Assembly (NCBI RefSeq): GCF_014297275.1
Contig: NZ_JACOQK010000001.1
Coordinates: forward strand, 62,001 to 126,000
Length of the DNA: 64,000 nucleotides
Direction of reading: 5' to 3'
Source: Clostridium facile
GTDB taxonomy: Bacteria; Bacillota; Clostridia; Oscillospirales; Ruminococcaceae
Positions 53,027 to 60,556 of the stretch are shown piece by piece; position 1 is the stretch's first letter, and the number at the start of each line of letters is the position of its first letter. The translations under genes and the position numbers were made by a program. The notes beneath the pieces are model-generated. The model was not told the DNA's origin, did not search any database, and saw only the letters and a program-made list of their open reading frames with translations.

Positions 53027-53152
53027 GAATATCCACAATGATAAATGGATATTCTGTAATTTGTTAATTGAATATCCTTATTATATAGAACTGAAAAAGA
53101 AAATACAAGGTTTTTTTGCATAAATAGTGGATATTTATGAATATTTATGCAA
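53027..53152 (-). promoter_or_regulatory. arg operon promoter with operator-like repeats
   Basis: On the minus strand, TTGTAT (53103-53108), 17 bases and TATAAT (53080-53085) form the promoter. Upstream is the inverted repeat TTGCATAAATA/TATTTATGCAA (53116-53126, 53142-53152), whose inner half TGCATAAATATTCA fits the ARG-box pattern TGnAT-W4-ATnCA. Downstream are GAATATCC (53070-53077) near the start of transcription and a perfect GAATATCCA/TGGATATTC inverted repeat (53027-53035, 53046-53054) in the leader. ArgR-type repression is likely; no argR gene is in the window. Confidence 0.55.
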
Positions 53153-53290
53153 TATATTCGGGATGATACTGGTTTAAACAAAAATTTTATGCATTAATAT
53201 ACATTGTAAAAAAGGAAAACAATCCGATAACAAAAGATGCTTTTATGGTTTTTATTTGATTTAATAAAAAGAGAAAACAAAAAGAAAGAA

Positions 53291-53319
53291 AAAATGGTGC
53301 GGAATTACCGCACCATTTT
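53291..53319 (-). terminator. Intrinsic terminator after the 58-residue gene
   Basis: AAAATGGTGCGG (53291-53302) and CCGCACCATTTT (53308-53319), a perfect 12-base stem followed on the minus strand by T residues. Confidence 0.9.
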
Positions 53320-53335
53320 AAAAGGGAGAATGAGG

Positions 53336-53512
53336 TTATTTGATAAGGGAGGAAATGTCGTTTACAGCAGTTCCAACTGCACGCATAGCGTGTTCTGCTT
53401 TTTTCTTTATCTGTTTTGTTTTGTGGCGCTTTTTATTTGTCATCATATAAGCTGCCGCACCAGCAGCCAAACCAACACAAGCACCTGTTACTGCCGCGTT
53501 CATTTTCATCAT
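53336..53512 (-). CDS. Small 58-residue membrane-associated protein
   Basis: A short gene encoding 58 residues. It has an N-terminal Gly/Ala-rich helix (NAAVTGACVGLAAGAAAYMM, about 5-24), a basic segment TNKKRHKTKQIKKK, and a polar C-terminal helix. This is the layout of YtxH-like and similar small membrane-associated proteins; family not certain. ATG at 53512 is preceded by AAAGGAAG ten bases upstream, and a strong terminator follows the stop. The antisense frame over the same region has lower-quality features. Both signals support a real gene. Confidence 0.72.
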   Translation of the reverse strand: MMKMNAAVTGACVGLAAGAAAYMMTNKKRHKTKQIKKKAEHAMRAVGTAVNDISSLIK

Positions 53513-53806
53513 GGGTTTTTAGCTTCCTTTCTATAATTATGATATCATTTAAGGAGGAGGTTTCAGCCATAAGCTGATGAAGAATTTGATTTCTTCTCCA
53601 TTAGTATAACCGTTTTTTTCAAAAACAGAACTGGTTTTAAATGTAAATCGATTATGTTAAGCTTTTCAATTAATCGACTATACCAATATTTTTGAAATTA
53701 GTATGGAATTGGAGTGTAAGCAATAAATCCAACGAATGTTTTAGATTGGAACATTTTGAAAACCAATAGAAAATTTATGTAAAAATTCTTCTTGATACAA
53801 TAGAAA
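53513..53806. other. Intergenic stretch between two minus-strand genes
   Basis: About 290 AT-rich bases. Apart from likely promoter sequence for the 58-residue gene, I see no gene, repeat or RNA. Confidence 0.5.
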
Positions 53807-53836
53807 AATCTCCTGCTTACTTATTACAGGAGATTT
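53807..53836 (-). terminator. Intrinsic terminator after the DtxR-type regulator
   Basis: AAATCTCCTG (53807-53816) and CAGGAGATTT (53827-53836) form the stem, close behind the minus-strand stop at 53851. Confidence 0.82.
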
Positions 53837-53850
53837 ATATGAAAGTTTGT

Positions 53851-54240
53851 TTATTCTTGTGAGGGAGAACCTTTTTCTCTTGTTTTTACATGATTTTTAA
53901 TGGCGTCAAAACTTTTGGCACTGATAACATGCTCCATCCGACAAGCATCTGTCACAGCAGTTGTTTTATCCACTCCAAGACGAACAAGCCAATCAGAAAG
54001 CAACTGGTGGCGCTCGTACATGGTTTCTGCTATTTTCATCCCTTTTTCGGTTAAAGTAATGGCACCATTTCCATCCATTACTAAATACCCATTTTCTCGG
54101 AGGTTTTTCATAGCAACACTAACACTTGGTTTGGAAAAATCAAGTTCGTTTGCAATATCAATTGATCGGACAGAACCATTGCGCTGGTGTAAGATTAAGA
54201 TTGTTTCCAAATAATTTTCTGCGGATTCTTTAATTATCAC
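53851..54240 (-). CDS. DtxR/IdeR-type metal-dependent repressor (short form)
   Basis: A 129-residue regulator with a winged helix-turn-helix (about 5-60; SIDIANELDFSKPSVSVAMKNL) and a dimerisation/metal domain (about 65-125). Metal-ligand positions read RHQLL and ACRMEHVIS, the latter resembling DtxR's ACRWEHVMS (Cys, Glu, His) rather than MntR's Glu-containing version, which suggests Fe2+ sensing. The C-terminal SH3-like domain of DtxR is missing. GTG at 54240 is chosen because AAGGAGG lies eight bases upstream. Divergent from feoA-feoA-feoB, whose promoters contain matching palindromes, so it is the probable iron repressor of this locus. Confidence 0.87.
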   Translation of the reverse strand: MIIKESAENYLETILILHQRNGSVRSIDIANELDFSKPSVSVAMKNLRENGYLVMDGNGAITLTEKGMKIAETMYERHQLLSDWLVRLGVDKTTAVTDACRMEHVISAKSFDAIKNHVKTREKGSPSQE

Positions 54241-54333
54241 TGAAATCACCTCCTTAGTCCGTATGTTTTTAACAGTTTTATATTACTATTATAACATTTT
54301 CTTTCATAATTTTTCAAGAATTAAAAAAATCTC

Positions 54334-54385
54334 TTGACATTTCAGTTAGCTGGTGCTAACATAGTGTTGGTTAGATTTATCTAAC
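54334..54385 (+). promoter_or_regulatory. feoA promoter with two DtxR-type operators
   Basis: TTGACA (54334-54339), 17 bases and TAACAT (54357-54362) form the promoter. GTTAGCTGGTGCTAAC (54345-54360) covers the spacer and -10; GTTAGATTTATCTAAC (54370-54385) lies just downstream. Both are 16-base palindromes of the form GTTAG-N6-CTAAC, resembling DtxR/IdeR half-sites, 25 bases apart centre to centre. Confidence 0.75.
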
Positions 54386-54441
54386 TTATGTTTTACCTTA
54401 TAGCTGGTAAGTAACCAGTTAAAAATATAAAGGAGGATACC

Positions 54442-54654
54442 ATGATGCCGTTGACTATGGTGGAGCCTGGAAAACCAATTTCGATTCAAAGGATTGGCGG
54501 AAAAGAGGAAATAAAACGTTTTTTAGAAAACCTAGGGTTTGTAGTAGGGAGTGATGTTACCATTATATCCAAAATTGGTGGCAATGTAATAGTAAATATT
54601 AAGAATTCCCGCGTAGCAATTAGTAAAGAAATGGCTAATAAAATTATGGTATAA
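54442..54654 (+). CDS. feoA: FeoA family protein, first copy
   Basis: A 70-residue SH3-like cytoplasmic protein of the FeoA family, which supports FeoB-mediated ferrous-iron uptake. Key segments are MVEPGKPISIQRIGG, FLENLGFVVGSDVTIISKIGGN and the closing NSRVAISKEMANKIMV. ATG at 54442 follows AAAGGAGGATACC. First gene of the feo locus, downstream of two DtxR-type operators. Clostridia often carry two FeoA copies, as here. Confidence 0.9.
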   Translation: MMPLTMVEPGKPISIQRIGGKEEIKRFLENLGFVVGSDVTIISKIGGNVIVNIKNSRVAISKEMANKIMV

Positions 54655-54679
54655 TCCATCCCGAAAGGAGAAAATAATA

Positions 54680-54901
54680 ATGCAAACATTGCGTGATGCC
54701 AAATGTGGCGATACTGTTACTGTAGTAAAGCTACATGGGGAAGGTGCTGTAAAACGTCGTATTATGGATATGGGGATTACGAAAGGGGTAGAGATTTTAA
54801 TTCGTAAAGTTGCTCCACTAGGAGACCCTGTAGAAGTAAATGTCCGTGGTTATGAATTATCTTTAAGGAAATCTGACGCAGAGATGATAGAGGTAAGATA
54901 A
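54680..54901 (+). CDS. feoA: FeoA family protein, second copy
   Basis: A 73-residue FeoA protein: TLRDAKCGDTVTVVKLHGEG, RRIMDMGITKGVEILIRKVAPLGDP split over two strands, and GYELSLRKSDAEMIEV at the end. It is the more typical of the two copies (MGITKG and LGDP motifs). ATG at 54680 follows CGAAAGGAGAAAATAATA. It lies 25 bases after the first copy. A strong terminator follows, which separates it from feoB. Confidence 0.93.
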   Translation: MQTLRDAKCGDTVTVVKLHGEGAVKRRIMDMGITKGVEILIRKVAPLGDPVEVNVRGYELSLRKSDAEMIEVR

Positions 54902-54906
54902 CTCTG

Positions 54907-54932
54907 GCAGAAACAGCTGTTTCTGCTTTTTT
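54907..54932 (+). terminator. Intrinsic terminator between feoA and feoB
   Basis: GCAGAAACAGCTGTTTCTGC (54907-54926) is a perfect 20-base palindrome followed by T6. It suggests partial or full termination before feoB, which has its own operator-like site just downstream. Confidence 0.88.
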
Positions 54933-54943
54933 CAGTGATTTAA

Positions 54944-54959
54944 GTTAGCGGTTTCTAAC
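54944..54959 (+). promoter_or_regulatory. Third DtxR-type operator, upstream of feoB
   Basis: GTTAGCGGTTTCTAAC has the same GTTAG-N6-CTAAC form and 16-base length as the two operators upstream of feoA. It lies 29 bases before the feoB ATG and after the intergenic terminator, implying a separate iron-controlled feoB promoter; a clear -35/-10 pair is not obvious. Confidence 0.65.
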
Positions 54960-54987
54960 TAATTAGAAATGATAAGGAGGAGCATAA

Positions 54988-57453
54988 ATGTCAATTAAAA
55001 TTGCGCTTGCTGGTAATCCAAACAGTGGTAAAACAACATTATTTAATGCGTTAACCGGTGCAAACCAGTTTGTTGGAAACTGGCCAGGTGTTACAGTAGA
55101 AAAAAAGGAAGGGAAATTAAAAGGGTATCGTGATGTCATTATTACCGACCTTCCCGGTATCTATTCCATTTCTCCCTATACATTGGAAGAGGTTGTCGCA
55201 AGGAATTATTTAATTCATGAACGACCAAATGCTATTTTGAATATTGTAGATGGTACCAATATTGAGCGCAACCTTTATTTATCTACTCAATTAATGGAAA
55301 TGGGAATTCCAGTAGTCCTGGCTGTTAACATGATGGATGTTGTCAAAAAAAGAGGAGATAAAATCAATATCCAGCAACTGAAAAAAGACCTTGGTTGCGA
55401 AGTAGTAGAAATCTCTGCGTTAAAAGGGACGGGAATTAAAGAAGCTGCGGACCAAGCTGTGAAATTAGCGGAAAGTAAAAAAAGAGCTGTTCCTGTACAT
55501 AGATTTGATCCTATAGTAGAAGATGCTTTAAATGAAATTGAATCGTTCTTAACTGGCGTGGCAGAAGAACAAAAACGTTTTTATGCAATTAAACTGTTTG
55601 AACGGGATGAAAAAATCGTTGAGTTAATTTCAAAAGTGCCTGATGTGGAATCCATTATTAAAACGGTAGAAGAAAAAATGGATGATGATGCGGAAAGTAT
55701 TATTACCAATGAGCGTTATCAATACATTTCTTCTATGATCAAACATTGTTATCACAAAAAGAGCGATGCGAAACTATCTACTTCCGATAAAATTGATAAG
55801 GTTGTTACCAACCGTTGGCTTGCATTGCCTATTTTTGCGGTAGTTATGTTTATTGTTTACTATATCTCTGTTTCTACAGTGGGAACATGGGCAACAGACT
55901 GGGCAAATGATGGATTGTTTGGAGATGGATTCCATCTGTTTGGGATTGGAAGTTCTTCTTATTCTGAGGTGTCGGAAGAATATGATGCAGCCAGTGCGCA
56001 AGTAGATGCTTATATCACTGCTGCGGAAGAAGCTGGCATTGATGTAGAGCCTCTTCAGGAAACATTGGAATCCGAGGAACCAGATCAGTCCATTATTACT
56101 GCTTTTGCAACAGAGGCAGAACAAGCAAATATTATTGGGGAAAACGAAATCAGGAATGACGATGGTGAAATCGAGGAAGTACAAGAAGTAACTGCCTCCG
56201 ATTTTGCTACAGCAGTAGAAGTTGCGGAACCAGACCCAGCCGATTACGGAGTATGGGTGCCAGGTATTCCTGTGTTAGTACAATCCGGATTAGATGCAAT
56301 CCATTGTGCTGACTGGCTGGAAGGCTTGATCTTAGATGGCATTGTAGCCGGTGTCGGTGCTGTATTGGGATTTGTGCCTCAGATGTTAGTGTTGTTCATT
56401 TTCTTGGCATTTTTGGAAGCTTGTGGATATATGGCACGTATTGCATTTATCATGGACCGTATTTTCCGGAAATTTGGTTTATCTGGAAAATCTTTTATCC
56501 CAATGCTAATTGGTACAGGATGTGGTGTTCCAGGTATTATGGCATCTAGGACAATAGAAAATGACCGTGACCGTAAAATGACTGTTATGACAACTACATT
56601 CATTCCATGTGGTGCAAAACTTCCCATCATCGCATTAATCGCAGGTGCTTTATTTGGTGGGGCATGGTGGGTAGCACCAAGTGCCTACTTTGTAGGGATT
56701 GCCGCTATTATCGTCTCTGGTATTATTTTGAAGAAAACAAAGATGTTTGCTGGAGATCCGGCTCCATTTGTAATGGAACTTCCAGCTTACCATCTTCCAA
56801 CAGTAGGTAATGTTTTACGTAGTATGTGGGAACGTGGCTGGTCCTTTATCAAAAAGGCTGGAACAATTATCCTGTTAGCAACTATTTTAGTTTGGTTTAC
56901 TTCTAACTTTGGTTTTACAGATGGCGGATTTGGTATGGTATCCATGGATGATAGCATCCTGGCTGCAATCGGTAGCGCGATTGCCTGGATTTTTGCTCCT
57001 CTTGGTTGGGGAAATTGGCAGGCAGCAGTGGCAGCAATCACTGGCTTAATTGCAAAAGAGAATGTAGTAGGTACCTTTGGTGTATTGTATGGCGGATTTG
57101 ATGAGGTAGCAGAAAATGGTTGGCAAATTTGGATGAATATGCAGGCTTCCTTCACTGCACTGTCCGCATATTCCTTCTTGGTATTCAACCTGTTATGCGC
57201 TCCTTGCTTTGCGGCAATCGGTGCAATCAAACGTGAAATGAACAGCGCAAAATGGACTTGGTTCGCAATTGGATATCAATGTATCTTCGCTTACCTAGTA
57301 TCCATGTGCATTTATCAGATTGGTAGCCTATTTACTGGAAACTTTAATATTGTTGGTGTTATTGTTTCCTTTATTGTGGTTGCAGTATTCCTGTATCTCT
57401 TGTTCCGTCCTTACAAAGAAAGTAATTCCTTAAAAGCAAAAGTTCGTGTATAA
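54988..57453 (+). CDS. feoB: Ferrous iron transporter FeoB
   Basis: An 821-residue inner-membrane Fe2+ transporter with an N-terminal cytoplasmic G domain: GNPNSGKTTLFN (G1), DLPGIYS (G3), NMMD (G4) and SALKG (G5). A helical GDI-like domain follows (about 170-265), then the membrane part with GCGVPGIMASR (about 511-521). An unusual acidic segment (about 325-415; Glu/Asp/Ala rich, including EEYDAASAQVDAY and EEVQEVTASDF) sits between the first transmembrane helix and the rest, probably outside the membrane. ATG at 54988 follows AAGGAGGAGCATAA. Followed 36 bases later by a FeoB-associated small protein. Confidence 0.95.
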   Translation: MSIKIALAGNPNSGKTTLFNALTGANQFVGNWPGVTVEKKEGKLKGYRDVIITDLPGIYSISPYTLEEVVARNYLIHERPNAILNIVDGTNIERNLYLSTQLMEMGIPVVLAVNMMDVVKKRGDKINIQQLKKDLGCEVVEISALKGTGIKEAADQAVKLAESKKRAVPVHRFDPIVEDALNEIESFLTGVAEEQKRFYAIKLFERDEKIVELISKVPDVESIIKTVEEKMDDDAESIITNERYQYISSMIKHCYHKKSDAKLSTSDKIDKVVTNRWLALPIFAVVMFIVYYISVSTVGTWATDWANDGLFGDGFHLFGIGSSSYSEVSEEYDAASAQVDAYITAAEEAGIDVEPLQETLESEEPDQSIITAFATEAEQANIIGENEIRNDDGEIEEVQEVTASDFATAVEVAEPDPADYGVWVPGIPVLVQSGLDAIHCADWLEGLILDGIVAGVGAVLGFVPQMLVLFIFLAFLEACGYMARIAFIMDRIFRKFGLSGKSFIPMLIGTGCGVPGIMASRTIENDRDRKMTVMTTTFIPCGAKLPIIALIAGALFGGAWWVAPSAYFVGIAAIIVSGIILKKTKMFAGDPAPFVMELPAYHLPTVGNVLRSMWERGWSFIKKAGTIILLATILVWFTSNFGFTDGGFGMVSMDDSILAAIGSAIAWIFAPLGWGNWQAAVAAITGLIAKENVVGTFGVLYGGFDEVAENGWQIWMNMQASFTALSAYSFLVFNLLCAPCFAAIGAIKREMNSAKWTWFAIGYQCIFAYLVSMCIYQIGSLFTGNFNIVGVIVSFIVVAVFLYLLFRPYKESNSLKAKVRV

Positions 57454-57489
57454 TAAGAATAAGGATTAATACAAAAAGGAGGAAGTCCA

Positions 57490-57681
57490 TTGATTACATT
57501 TATCATAAATAATTGGTCTACCATTATAATCTCCTTGGTTTTATTGGCAGTTGTAGTTTTTATTGTGGTAAAATTGGTGAGGGATAAGAAAAAAGGAAAA
57601 TCCTGCAGTAGTTGTGGTGGAAGTTGTGGAGGTTGCCCAGGCGCTTCTATGTGCCATCATTCTCATAACCATAAAGATTAG
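57490..57681 (+). CDS. FeoB-associated Cys-rich membrane protein
   Basis: A 63-residue protein with one transmembrane helix (about 8-29), a basic turn (RDKKKGK), and a Cys-rich tail (SCSSCGGSCGGCPGASMC) ending in HHSHNHKD, which could bind metal. It fits the FeoB-associated Cys-rich membrane protein family, regularly encoded after feoB. Start is TTG at 57490, with AAAGGAGGAAGTCCA upstream. Probably co-transcribed with feoB and involved in iron handling at the membrane; exact role unknown. Confidence 0.85.
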   Translation: MITFIINNWSTIIISLVLLAVVVFIVVKLVRDKKKGKSCSSCGGSCGGCPGASMCHHSHNHKD

Positions 57682-57684
57682 CTC

Positions 57685-57723
57685 TAAAAAACCTGCTAAA
57701 GGCAATTCCTTTAGCAGGTTTTT
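57685..57723 (+). terminator. Intrinsic terminator of the feo locus
   Basis: AAAAAACCTGCTAAAGG (57686-57702) pairs with CCTTTAGCAGGTTTTT (57708-57723), a long stem ending in T5. Confidence 0.92.
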
Positions 57724-57726
57724 CTA

Positions 57727-58026
57727 TAATTTTATATTGAAGATCATCAGCTTAAAATTGTTTGATTTCCTTTTAAAATAAATTGTAATTTTTACAATAA
57801 ATAATCCATAATTAAAAAAATGATAAAAAAGAATAAACGGGTACAAGCAATAGTAAGAAAGGATAATTGCCTATAGATAAGATAGTAGCAAAAAATTTGC
57901 ATTTTGTTTATGAATAATATATAAATATTTTCAAAAATATAGTGATTTTTAATTTGAAATATAGTATAATAAAAACATGGAATTAGTTAATTCCATGTAT
58001 TCCAAAAATCAGGGAGGTTTTGATTT
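57727..58026. promoter_or_regulatory. hpf upstream region with leader palindrome
   Basis: AT-rich DNA with a TATAAT at 57965-57970. Just after it lies a perfect inverted repeat, ACATGGAATTA/TAATTCCATGT (57975-57985, 57988-57998), which would sit at the very 5' end of the hpf transcript or act as an operator. AGGGAGG precedes the hpf ATG. Confidence 0.45.
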
Positions 58027-58572
58027 ATGATCAACATTACAGCAAGAGGATTCGAACTAAAACAAGGTACCAAAGACGGAATTGACAAAGAACTCAAGCG
58101 AGTAGAGAAGATGCTCCCAGATACCGCATCCTTTGATGTAACTCTCTCTAAAACAGTAGAGGGCTACCAATGTGATATTACCGTCAAAAACACAGGAAGC
58201 TTTATCCGAGGTGAAGCTGTTGCAGAAAAAATTGAACCTAGCATTGATTACGCTGTTGATGATTTAAAACGCAAACTGAGAAAATTAAAAACCAGCCTTG
58301 TAGATAAAAAGAGGAAGTCTGGGATTGATATCTTAGCAACCGCAATGGATACATTGGAAGACAGCGAAGAAGATTTTGAAAATGAAGATTATCCATCCGC
58401 TGATATCAAGCGTACAAAACATTTTACTTTGCATATGATGACAGATGACGAGGCGATTGTACAAATGGAAATGCTGGGGCACTCTTTCTTTGTATACATG
58501 GGAGAAGAAGGAGAAACCAAGATTGTCTATGCGAGGAAAAAAGGATATGGTTTATTGATTTGTGACCAATAA
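58027..58572 (+). CDS. hpf: Long-form ribosome hibernation promoting factor
   Basis: A 181-residue cytoplasmic protein that dimerises 70S ribosomes into inactive 100S particles in stationary phase. Residues 1-100 form the HPF/RaiA ribosome-binding domain (MINITARGFELKQGTKDGI, DDLKRKLRKLK). A linker follows (100-125), and the C-terminal dimerisation domain (about 126-181, RTKHFTLHMMTDDEAIVQMEMLGHSFFVY split over two strands) identifies the long form of Firmicutes. ATG at 58027 follows AGGGAGGTTTTGATTT. It has its own terminator. Confidence 0.94.
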   Translation: MINITARGFELKQGTKDGIDKELKRVEKMLPDTASFDVTLSKTVEGYQCDITVKNTGSFIRGEAVAEKIEPSIDYAVDDLKRKLRKLKTSLVDKKRKSGIDILATAMDTLEDSEEDFENEDYPSADIKRTKHFTLHMMTDDEAIVQMEMLGHSFFVYMGEEGETKIVYARKKGYGLLICDQ

Positions 58573-58590
58573 TAGTATCTATTAATAATA

Positions 58591-58620
58591 AAAAAGGCCG
58601 CTAAAACTAGCGGCCTTTTT
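58591..58620 (+). terminator. Intrinsic terminator after hpf
   Basis: A perfect stem, AAAAAGGCCGCTA (58591-58603) with TAGCGGCCTTTTT (58608-58620). Confidence 0.92.
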
Positions 58621-58779
58621 TGATGAGATAACGAATAATTCTATTTTGTACTTACATGTGTTCGTAAAATAATTTACTACACCATTTTTTACCATAAAAA
58701 CCCAGAGATAACATAGTAATTAGTTTGACACTGTGGTTAAGATTTCTGTTTTATAGGCATAAAATAGAAAAATATTACG

Positions 58780-59838
58780 TTAATCCTGTATAGATTGGGA
58801 CGTAGATGCGAGGATTTCTTTTCGTTTTCCAAACAAATTTCTGGAGAAAAACATTCCACATAAAATTGGAAAATAAAAGGTAAATAAGCGCCATACTAAT
58901 ACAGCAGAACTTAATTTAGCCGCTGGGAAGAACATTCCAAATAACATAAAAAAGCTCAATTCCGCTCCACCAGCTGCTCCAGGTAAAGGAATGAAAGAGC
59001 TTGCCATCTGCACACAGGAGGCAGCAGCCATCATTGTAAAGATTGGAATAGATGGGACACCAAAACTAAACGCAATGGTAACCGGAACAAAAAAGAAAAA
59101 TGATAATTGCAGAATAGTCATAATAAACATAATGCATAATCTTGTAATATTTTTTCGGATAATACGAAATCCATCATGAAAAGAATCTACTTCTCGGTCT
59201 ACTATTTCTAATTTTTTCTCTAAATTTTTTAGCAAATGTAACTTTGCTAATAATCTACAAATACCATGCATTGCTTTTTTTGCAAAATTTTTGGTAAACC
59301 CTATCAACAATAATCCAATGGCTACTGCGGTGTTTAAGATAAACCCAAAAATAATCAGGTATTTAAAACCTTTTATTTGGGAGGCGAATTCTTTGTATTG
59401 AAAGCACAAAACGACAATGGAATAAACAGTAAGCCCTAATTGGTAAACAATAAACCGTACCAATAAAGAACTTGTTGCGTAACCAGCACCAAACCCAATT
59501 TTATTCATATGATAAATCTGCATAGGTTGGCCACCAGTAGCGGAAGGGGTAACACAATTAAAAAACTGTCCAATCATGGTTGTCTGGAATACCTGGCGAT
59601 AAGGCAATTTTTGCGGGAAACACTTGGTTGCACAATGTACTATGGCAGCTTCGATTGCCCAGTACAAAACCATGCAAAGTGCCCCAGCAACCAGCCATAA
59701 CAATTTTGCGTTTTGGAATACAGCGATAATATTATCAATTCCATCGACAAAAAACATATAACATAGTAAGATAATTACAGTAATTGCAATAATAATACCA
59801 TTAATAATATTTCCTTTATTATTTTTAGTTTTTTTCAT
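58780..59838 (-). CDS. Flippase-like / lysylphosphatidylglycerol synthase TM-region protein
   Basis: A 352-residue integral membrane protein with about eight hydrophobic segments, matching the UPF0104/AglD-like family (lysylphosphatidylglycerol synthase transmembrane region). Typical blocks are NCVTPSATGGQPMQIYHM (about 94-111) and SFIPLPGAAGGAELSFFMLF (about 278-297). It lacks the soluble C-terminal aminoacyl-transferase domain of MprF, so a lipid- or glycolipid-translocating role is more likely than lysine transfer. ATG at 59838 has AAAAAGGTGTATT upstream. Single gene. Confidence 0.85.
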   Translation of the reverse strand: MKKTKNNKGNIINGIIIAITVIILLCYMFFVDGIDNIIAVFQNAKLLWLVAGALCMVLYWAIEAAIVHCATKCFPQKLPYRQVFQTTMIGQFFNCVTPSATGGQPMQIYHMNKIGFGAGYATSSLLVRFIVYQLGLTVYSIVVLCFQYKEFASQIKGFKYLIIFGFILNTAVAIGLLLIGFTKNFAKKAMHGICRLLAKLHLLKNLEKKLEIVDREVDSFHDGFRIIRKNITRLCIMFIMTILQLSFFFFVPVTIAFSFGVPSIPIFTMMAAASCVQMASSFIPLPGAAGGAELSFFMLFGMFFPAAKLSSAVLVWRLFTFYFPILCGMFFSRNLFGKRKEILASTSQSIQD

Positions 59839-60032
59839 AATACACCTTTTTCATCGTATTTTGCCAACACTCAGTATAAAGAAAAAATAAAAAAAATGCA
59901 ATCATTTTTAGAAATTGTAATGAAAATGACAGAATTCATTCGTAAAAAACAGTTTAGGGATAAGCTGTGAAATATAAGGTTCAGAGAGTACAATTTATGG
60001 CTTCCATATTGGATAGCCAAGTATAAATAAAA

Positions 60033-60069
60033 AACTCCAGCTACCAATTTACTGTTGATCTCTGGAGTT
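60033..60069 (-). terminator. Intrinsic terminator after the small minus-strand gene
   Basis: AACTCCAG (60033-60040) and CTGGAGTT (60062-60069) form the stem; T residues follow on the minus strand. It lies just downstream of the gene ending at 60086. Confidence 0.75.
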
Positions 60070-60085
60070 ATACAGTCCGATTTCT

Positions 60086-60337
60086 TTATTCATAATAACC
60101 AAATTTTGCAATATGGCCATTGATTACAGCCAGCAGACGGCTTTCAAATCCATTTGGGGGATACATTTCAATCCCTTCTGCATATTTTTTATGGGTATAG
60201 TTGATTGCCTCCATATATTCAATACGGTCATCTACTGTTTTTAATATACCTGTACGGATATCTGTTAATACAACCGCTTTATTAATTCCCATGGCGTATA
60301 CTAAATCATTAATCGAAAAATACAAGCCGTCACTCAT
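60086..60337 (-). CDS. Small hypothetical protein, 83 residues
   Basis: An 83-residue soluble protein (MSDGLYFSINDLVYAMGINK..., ending AVINGHIAKFGYYE). I do not recognise a family. No signal peptide, membrane segment or Cys cluster is visible; a central charged helix (DDRIEYMEAINYTHKKYAEG) is likely. The start is placed at ATG 60337, where AGAGG lies eight bases upstream, rather than an earlier GTG. A terminator follows, which supports it as a real single-gene unit. It is divergent from pdxY. Confidence 0.6.
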   Translation of the reverse strand: MSDGLYFSINDLVYAMGINKAVVLTDIRTGILKTVDDRIEYMEAINYTHKKYAEGIEMYPPNGFESRLLAVINGHIAKFGYYE

Positions 60338-60556
60338 GCTGTTCACCTCTTCCTGTAATTTGCTTTTTTATTATTATATCACAGTAGTTATGTATCATCA
60401 ATAAAAATAGTGGATTCCAGGCCATTATAAAAAAATTGTTACAATTTGGTCATTGAATCCTAGATACTAGACTAGAATAAAAGATAATAATTGTTTGTTT
60501 GGGATAAATCAGGTATAATAATAGTATTCTATTTTGTAAAAGGTAAGGGGATTTTT

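Noticed and set aside
53237..53536. 99-codon plus-strand frame antisense to the 58-residue gene
   Set aside because: Composition is Cys/Phe rich and it runs through the terminator stem; the minus-strand frame has a binding site, plausible protein and terminator.
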